From Corallococcus macrosporus (GTDB lineage: Bacteria > Myxococcota > Myxococcia > Myxococcales > Myxococcaceae), in the NCBI RefSeq assembly GCF_017302985.1, contig NZ_JAFIMU010000004.1, positions 372,001 through 436,000 on the forward strand: a stretch of 64,000 nt of DNA. The letters are read 5' to 3'. This document shows positions 59,998-64,000 of this stretch, in pieces. The notes under the pieces were generated by a model. The model saw only the letters and a list, made by a program, of their open reading frames with translations, was not told the DNA's origin and searched no databases. How positions within the stretch are numbered: position 1 is the first letter of the stretch; each line of letters begins with the position of its first letter. A program made the position numbers and the translations under genes.

Positions 59998-61098
59998 GTG
60001 AAGGCCCCCTCTCTTGTTCCAGTCCTCTCCGCTGTCCCTGTCTGCACGGTGCCGCAGATGGGATTGCGTGAACTTGAGCGCATCCGGCTCATCCTGAGAG
60101 GTGGATCGGTCATCGACTGGCGGCGGATGCACTTCCAGACACGGGACGAGGTGGACCGTTTCCTGCGCCTCTGTCAGCTGGACGTGTCACGGCCCTACGA
60201 CGATGCCTGGGCCCGCACGGTGCTGGCCGACGCGGTGGAGTACCTGCGCAAGACCTTCGACTACCGGGTCGCGGACGCCGTGGCTCAGCCGGAAGAGCTC
60301 CATGACCTCTTCCTTTTCGCATCCGGGGCCAAGGGACTTGCCCGCTATCGGCGGATCGCTTGCATCGTGCTGAAGGTCATGCACGTCATCCAGCACATTG
60401 AAGGGCGTGACCTGCTGTTCCGCCTCGCGGCTTCGGAAGCGGAGCTGGCGGAGATGGTCACGGAGAAGGTACTGGGCGTCGCCCGTGAGATGAAGGAGAT
60501 GGGGCTGCCCATCGTGGAGTTCGCTCACTCCATCAAGACGCGGGACTCCCTGGTCACCAAGCTGATCGCGAAGAAGGAGACCGTCGCGGCACAGGTGTAC
60601 GACCGCACGCGGTTCCGGGTCATCACCCGCAAGCGGGAGGACCTGCTACCGGTCCTCTACTTCCTGACGCAGCGCCTGTTCCCCTTCAACTTCGTCGTCC
60701 CGGGGCAGACGGAGAACACGCTGCTGCCGTTCAAGGGCCTGCTGGAGGAGAATCCTCACTTCGAGCAGTTCATCCCTCAGCTCCACCTGGACAGGGACTT
60801 CGAGGACCGCGAGGACCGGACGGGGAACACCTTCTCTGGAAGCTCCTATCGGGTCCTCAACTTCGTCGTGGACCTCCCGCTGCGGATGGATCCCTACCTG
60901 CCTCCGCCTGAAAGTGACACCCGCCCCAGGAAGGGGCGGGTCACCTTCGCGCTCGTTGAGTTCCAGATCGCGGACGAGGAGACGGCCAAGCTCAATGAGC
61001 TCGGAGACAATGCTCACGAAAGCTACAAGCGCCGACAGAAGCGACGAGTCCTCAATCGCCTGAGCAGAGGACTCGTCGTACCAAAGCGTCAGGGCTAG
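59998..61098 (+). CDS. TIGR04552-type protein with RelA/SpoT-synthetase-like motifs
   Basis: About 366 aa from the GTG at 59998, chosen because TAGGA lies 8 nt upstream; an ATG at 60058 has none. No signal peptide. The second half follows the order of RelA/SpoT nucleotidyltransferase motifs: K-x3-S-x3-K-like (IKTRDSLVTKL), then D-x3-R-V-like (VYDRTRFRVIT), a G-Y-x-S-L-H-like strand (SSYRVLNFVV) and E-x-Q (VEFQIAD). The N-terminal half is helical. I recall TIGR04552 as a myxobacterial family of unknown function. The catalytic detail differs from true (p)ppGpp synthetases, so activity is open. Confidence 0.85.
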   Translation: MKAPSLVPVLSAVPVCTVPQMGLRELERIRLILRGGSVIDWRRMHFQTRDEVDRFLRLCQLDVSRPYDDAWARTVLADAVEYLRKTFDYRVADAVAQPEELHDLFLFASGAKGLARYRRIACIVLKVMHVIQHIEGRDLLFRLAASEAELAEMVTEKVLGVAREMKEMGLPIVEFAHSIKTRDSLVTKLIAKKETVAAQVYDRTRFRVITRKREDLLPVLYFLTQRLFPFNFVVPGQTENTLLPFKGLLEENPHFEQFIPQLHLDRDFEDREDRTGNTFSGSSYRVLNFVVDLPLRMDPYLPPPESDTRPRKGRVTFALVEFQIADEETAKLNELGDNAHESYKRRQKRRVLNRLSRGLVVPKRQG

Positions 61099-61102
61099 GC
61101 TG

Positions 61103-61753
61103 TCAGCGCAGCGTAGCGGGATCCCCTACAGGTACTTCCGACGCTGTGACGCACACCTCGCTGCCGCCAACAAAGAAGAATCCGGCGGTATAGCTTGTTG
61201 TTCCATCCGGGAGACAGAGGTTCACGTCGAAGGTGACGTTCTTGCGGTCGCTTGTTGTAGTGATGCGCTGAAGGGCCGATGCGTTGATTTCAACTCCGTC
61301 GGGGCTGACGAAATAGAACCGACCGGAAAAACCTTCAGTCGAAGTCGGCAAATCTGCGGCTGGAGCGTAGACCTTGAGCCGGAAGGTGACACGCTTCGGT
61401 GCGTATGTACTACAGAAGGTAGTGTCTTGCGCAAACCTGACTACCTTGGCGTCGTAGATGACTGGGCCGGTTGATGTGCTGGGATCCCAAGTCGTGCCGT
61501 GATTTGAGAAGTTGTCACAGACGGCAGCCGGGACCGCCGAACATTGGCTGGGGATTGACGCGCAGTACTCCCCGTAGCTGCAAGTCGTGGGTTGGCTTGC
61601 GGATCTGGAGCACGGCTCTCCGATTGTTGCTTCTTGAAATCGGATGTCTCTGTCCTTTGAAGGCGTATCCTCCGATGAATGGGGGCCGCAGGCTGACATC
61701 ACGAGAAACGCAGAAAAGATGAGTGCTTGAGTCCAGCAGTTGTGGCTCTTCAT
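61103..61753 (-). CDS. small lipoprotein paralogous to the Cys-rich lipoprotein domain
   Basis: 216 aa with lipoprotein signal MKSHNCWTQALIFSAFLVMSAC. One short Cys cluster (CSYGEYCASIPSQC) precedes a domain from CDNFSNHGTTWDP to the end that matches the C-terminal domain of the lipoprotein at 58300-59184, including TGPVIYDAKVV, D-T-T-F-C and GFFFVGGSEVC. Base composition is clearly lower in GC than neighbours. It follows the Ig-like lipoprotein gene by 31 bp on the same strand, so the two are probably co-transcribed. Its stop is 4 bp from that of the convergent TIGR04552-type gene. Confidence 0.85.
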   Translation of the reverse strand: MKSHNCWTQALIFSAFLVMSACGPHSSEDTPSKDRDIRFQEATIGEPCSRSASQPTTCSYGEYCASIPSQCSAVPAAVCDNFSNHGTTWDPSTSTGPVIYDAKVVRFAQDTTFCSTYAPKRVTFRLKVYAPAADLPTSTEGFSGRFYFVSPDGVEINASALQRITTTSDRKNVTFDVNLCLPDGTTSYTAGFFFVGGSEVCVTASEVPVGDPATLR

Positions 61754-61784
61754 GGATGTTTATGTTTTCTGCGATGTTGTGAAG

Positions 61785-63128
61785 TTAAGGGTACTCGTAG
61801 GTGACCCACAGCGTGGCCAGTACAGGGTTGTCATAGGAGTCTGAATAGACCTGATCCTTGACCTGGTCGGCATTGTTGGGCGCTTCGAACCGCAGTCGGT
61901 ACTGGGTCCGCTTGTTTCGAAGATTGCGATTTCCCCAGTCCTGGATAGTCCATGCCGTGACGTCGAAATCGCCTCGAAGTGGCTTGTCGGACAAGGAAAC
62001 AACAGCAGCCGGAGCCAGCGCGACTGCATTGTAGTCAGCCTTGGTCGCCGGATTTGAGTCGCCGAATGAGAGTTCAATGATGTCTCCAACGTCTACCGGC
62101 TCAAGCAGAAGGGCGCCGAACTTGGAGAACGGGTCCCCGATGATCATGCTGACGGGCCACTTCAGCCGGGACGAAATAACTCGGGTCAGATCTTCGGGAA
62201 GGACGTCAAGTTGGAAGCCAAAGAAGAGCCGATCGATATTGGCTCCGCTGTCGTCGCCTACCCAGGCATTGTTGTAGAAGTTCGTTTGACGGAAGTAGCT
62301 CGGAGCGCTCAGGGAGCCGCTGGTTCCGGGATCAAAGTTGATAATTGCTGTGTTGAGCCGGATCGTCCGGAAGTTTTTTGATGTGTCGGTAGACAGTGTA
62401 TTCCCTGCGGTGTCCCGCGCGGTGTTGGCGACGCGCCACGCGACGCTGACGCCATGGGCAAATTCACTATTGGAGCTGAAGCTCACTTCCGTGCTTGTTG
62501 CGTTCCAGGAGAATTCTCCTGGTGTGAATCCGGACGGAGTTGTGAAGGAAATGGCAGCCTCCGTGGAGGCCTTGTCCATGGGCTCCGAGAAGGTCACCTT
62601 GACGGTTGGCTTGCGCTCAATCCCGATGCTGCCGTGAGTCGGAGTGGTCGAGAGAATTGATGGTGGTGTCGTATCCGGCTGCGTGCCTGTGGTGGTGAAG
62701 CTGAACGAGTCAACGCCCCCCAGGGAATTTCCCGCCAGATCCACCCCCTGAATCGTCACGGTGTAGGTGGTGTCCTCCGCGAGGCTGGATTCCGGTTTGA
62801 TGGTGACTTGGGTGTGCCCTTCCTCCCAGATTGGGGCTGCCAGCGCCGCAGGGGGAGAAAAGGAAACCTGCAGCGAAGCCGTCTGCACCGGCTCGGAGAA
62901 GGTAAGCAGGAACGCTGAGTCCGTGGGCACGCGGGTGCTTCCACTCGCCGGTGCGGTGGTCAGCAACTGGGGGGCTTGCTGATCGGCGACGCCCGCGTCC
63001 TGGAATGTCCCTGCATCCGTGGTCGTGCTCGGCACAGGGTCTTCGAACGGCGGAATCTCCACGCATGCGGCGAGCAACGCGAAGAGGACGAGCAGACTGC
63101 ATCGGCGATGGAATCGGGGATTGGACAT
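61785..63128 (-). CDS. lipoprotein with bacterial Ig-like (Big_5/SbsA) domains
   Basis: 447 aa. Signal MSNPRFHRRCSLLVLFALLAAC with lipobox LAAC. After a short D/A/G linker (TTTDAGTFQDAG) there are two Ig-like domains of the SbsA/Big_5 type: APQLLTTAPASGSTRVPTDS ... FLLTFSEPV ... LAEDTTYTVTI, and PPSILSTTPTHGSIG ... VKVTFSEPM. The C-terminal ~180 residues resemble a lectin-like or carbohydrate-binding beta sandwich (DRLFFGFQLDVLP ... DFDVTAWTIQDW). It is probably displayed outside the inner membrane. The 3' half has lower GC than the 5' half. Confidence 0.88.
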   Translation of the reverse strand: MSNPRFHRRCSLLVLFALLAACVEIPPFEDPVPSTTTDAGTFQDAGVADQQAPQLLTTAPASGSTRVPTDSAFLLTFSEPVQTASLQVSFSPPAALAAPIWEEGHTQVTIKPESSLAEDTTYTVTIQGVDLAGNSLGGVDSFSFTTTGTQPDTTPPSILSTTPTHGSIGIERKPTVKVTFSEPMDKASTEAAISFTTPSGFTPGEFSWNATSTEVSFSSNSEFAHGVSVAWRVANTARDTAGNTLSTDTSKNFRTIRLNTAIINFDPGTSGSLSAPSYFRQTNFYNNAWVGDDSGANIDRLFFGFQLDVLPEDLTRVISSRLKWPVSMIIGDPFSKFGALLLEPVDVGDIIELSFGDSNPATKADYNAVALAPAAVVSLSDKPLRGDFDVTAWTIQDWGNRNLRNKRTQYRLRFEAPNNADQVKDQVYSDSYDNPVLATLWVTYEYP

Positions 63129-63298
63129 GGGGGCGTGTTCTGCAAGGTCGGGTCCGTTCGGTCCCGAGGGAGAACACTGCCACGGGTGTCCCGGGAACAG
63201 GACGGGCGTCCTTCTCGCGAGGCTCCGGATACACGTCTGCCCGCCGCCCCTGGCTTCAGGTGGGGACGCGCGGGCAGGGGGACCGCGAAGGCCTCGGG

Positions 63299-64000
63299 CT
63301 ACTTCTTCTTGCGGTTCTTCTTCTTGTTCTCCTTCTCCTTCTTGCGCCGCTCCTTGATGGCGTCGCGGTCGTCCGGCTTGCTCACGGACGGGGGCGCGTA
63401 GCCCATCAGGCGGGCCTTGGCCATCGCGGCCTGGCCCATGGGCGGCGTGTAGCCCGGGGCGATCTGCGGCAGCTGCATGGGCATGCCGCCCATGCCACCG
63501 CCCATCGCGGACATGGCCTTCTCCAGCGCCTTCGGGTCCTTCCCGAACATGCTGCCCAGGTCCATGTTCTTCATCTGGCCCAGCTGCCCCAGCTGCTTGA
63601 AGCCCGGGATGCGGCCCAGCAGGCCCGGGTTCTGGCCGATGGTGCCCATCACCTGCTGCATCATCCCGAACTTCTGCAGGAGTTCGCGCACCTCCTCCGG
63701 CTTGCGGCCGCTGCCCTTGGAGATGCGGTTGATGCGGCTGGCGTTGATGATGTCCGGACGCAGGCGCTCCTTCTGCGTCATCGAGTCGTACATCGCCTCG
63801 ATCTTCGTGAGCTCCTTCTCGTCCGGGTTCAGGTGCTCGGTGAGGTCGCCGAAGAGGGGGAACTTCTCCAGCAGGTCCTTCAGCGGGCCCATCTTGCGGA
63901 CCATGCGGATCTGCTCGACGAAGTCCTTCATCGAGAACTGGCCGGAGAGCAGCTTGCGCGCGTCGTCCTCGGCCTTCTTCTCGTCGACGACCTTCTCGAA
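63299..64000 (-). CDS. ffh: signal recognition particle protein Ffh, C-terminal part
   Basis: 234 visible residues; the frame runs off the right edge, so the N and GTPase G domains lie outside. What remains is the methionine-rich M domain that binds 4.5S RNA and signal sequences: LLSGQFSMKDFVEQIRMVRK, MGPLKDLLEKFP, LTKIEAMYDSMTQKERLRPD, IINASRINRISKGSGRKPEE and LLQKFGMMQQVMG are classic. A Met/Gly/Pro-rich stretch and a very basic tail (KERRKKEKENKKKNRKKK) follow, longer than in E. coli. Ffh targets membrane proteins to FtsY and SecYEG. Confidence 0.96.
   Translation of the reverse strand, partial: FEKVVDEKKAEDDARKLLSGQFSMKDFVEQIRMVRKMGPLKDLLEKFPLFGDLTEHLNPDEKELTKIEAMYDSMTQKERLRPDIINASRINRISKGSGRKPEEVRELLQKFGMMQQVMGTIGQNPGLLGRIPGFKQLGQLGQMKNMDLGSMFGKDPKALEKAMSAMGGGMGGMPMQLPQIAPGYTPPMGQAAMAKARLMGYAPPSVSKPDDRDAIKERRKKEKENKKKNRKKK

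Overview
The window is about 70% GC with strong third-position GC bias. It encodes a myxobacterial gliding-motility (Glt) cluster and many lipoproteins with D/A/G-rich linkers, so it is almost certainly a chromosomal segment from a member of the Myxococcaceae (Corallococcus, Myxococcus or a close relative). The gene order (smc, groEL/groES, rpoZ, then gltD to gltJ) agrees with what I recall of the Myxococcus xanthus chromosome. The window opens inside smc and closes inside ffh. I see no rRNA, tRNA, CRISPR array, insertion sequence or prophage.

Region 1 (1-15.6 kb) is mostly housekeeping. It holds the 3' part of smc, a lipoprotein, an FHA-domain AAA+ regulator without a recognisable GAFTGA loop, a small helical protein, a glutaredoxin and groES-groEL. 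The groESL operon has a clear sigma70-type promoter and a CIRCE operator; a second CIRCE-like palindrome lies 159 bp further upstream, in front of a divergent pair of unknown genes. Next come a Nudix hydrolase, rpoZ, an NmrA-like reductase, a DoxX protein, phosphoglucomutase and an AmpG-type permease.

Region 2 (15.7-20.9 kb) is a compact minus-strand operon: lipoprotein, ECF sigma factor, zf-HC2/DUF4384 membrane protein, caspase-family protease with a C-terminal barrel-like region, and a second lipoprotein related to the first. The junctions are mostly ATGA overlaps. An intrinsic terminator with no obvious upstream gene sits ahead of it.

Region 3 (21.1-33 kb) contains a nucleotidyltransferase and a metallophosphoesterase, a Gld-like ABC set (ATPase, permease, GldG-like auxiliary protein, DUF4340 lipoprotein), an aspartate kinase with eroded ACT domains, a dimethylformamidase-like/NHL lipoprotein, and a DnaC-like ATPase beside an unknown gene.

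Region 4 (33.1-58.1 kb) is the glt cluster, all on the plus strand: gltD, gltE, gltF, gltG, gltH, an agnA-like gene, the giant gltI (about 4,091 aa) and gltJ. From family knowledge, these encode periplasmic, outer-membrane, inner-membrane and cytoplasmic parts of the adventurous (A-) gliding machinery. The cluster ends at a 17-bp perfect inverted repeat.

Region 5 (58.2-64 kb) has a Cys-rich lipoprotein, a MORN/YwqK-like protein, a RelA/SpoT-like protein of the TIGR04552 type, and two lipoprotein genes of visibly lower GC. One of those is a paralogue of the Cys-rich lipoprotein's C-terminal domain. The ffh M domain closes the window.
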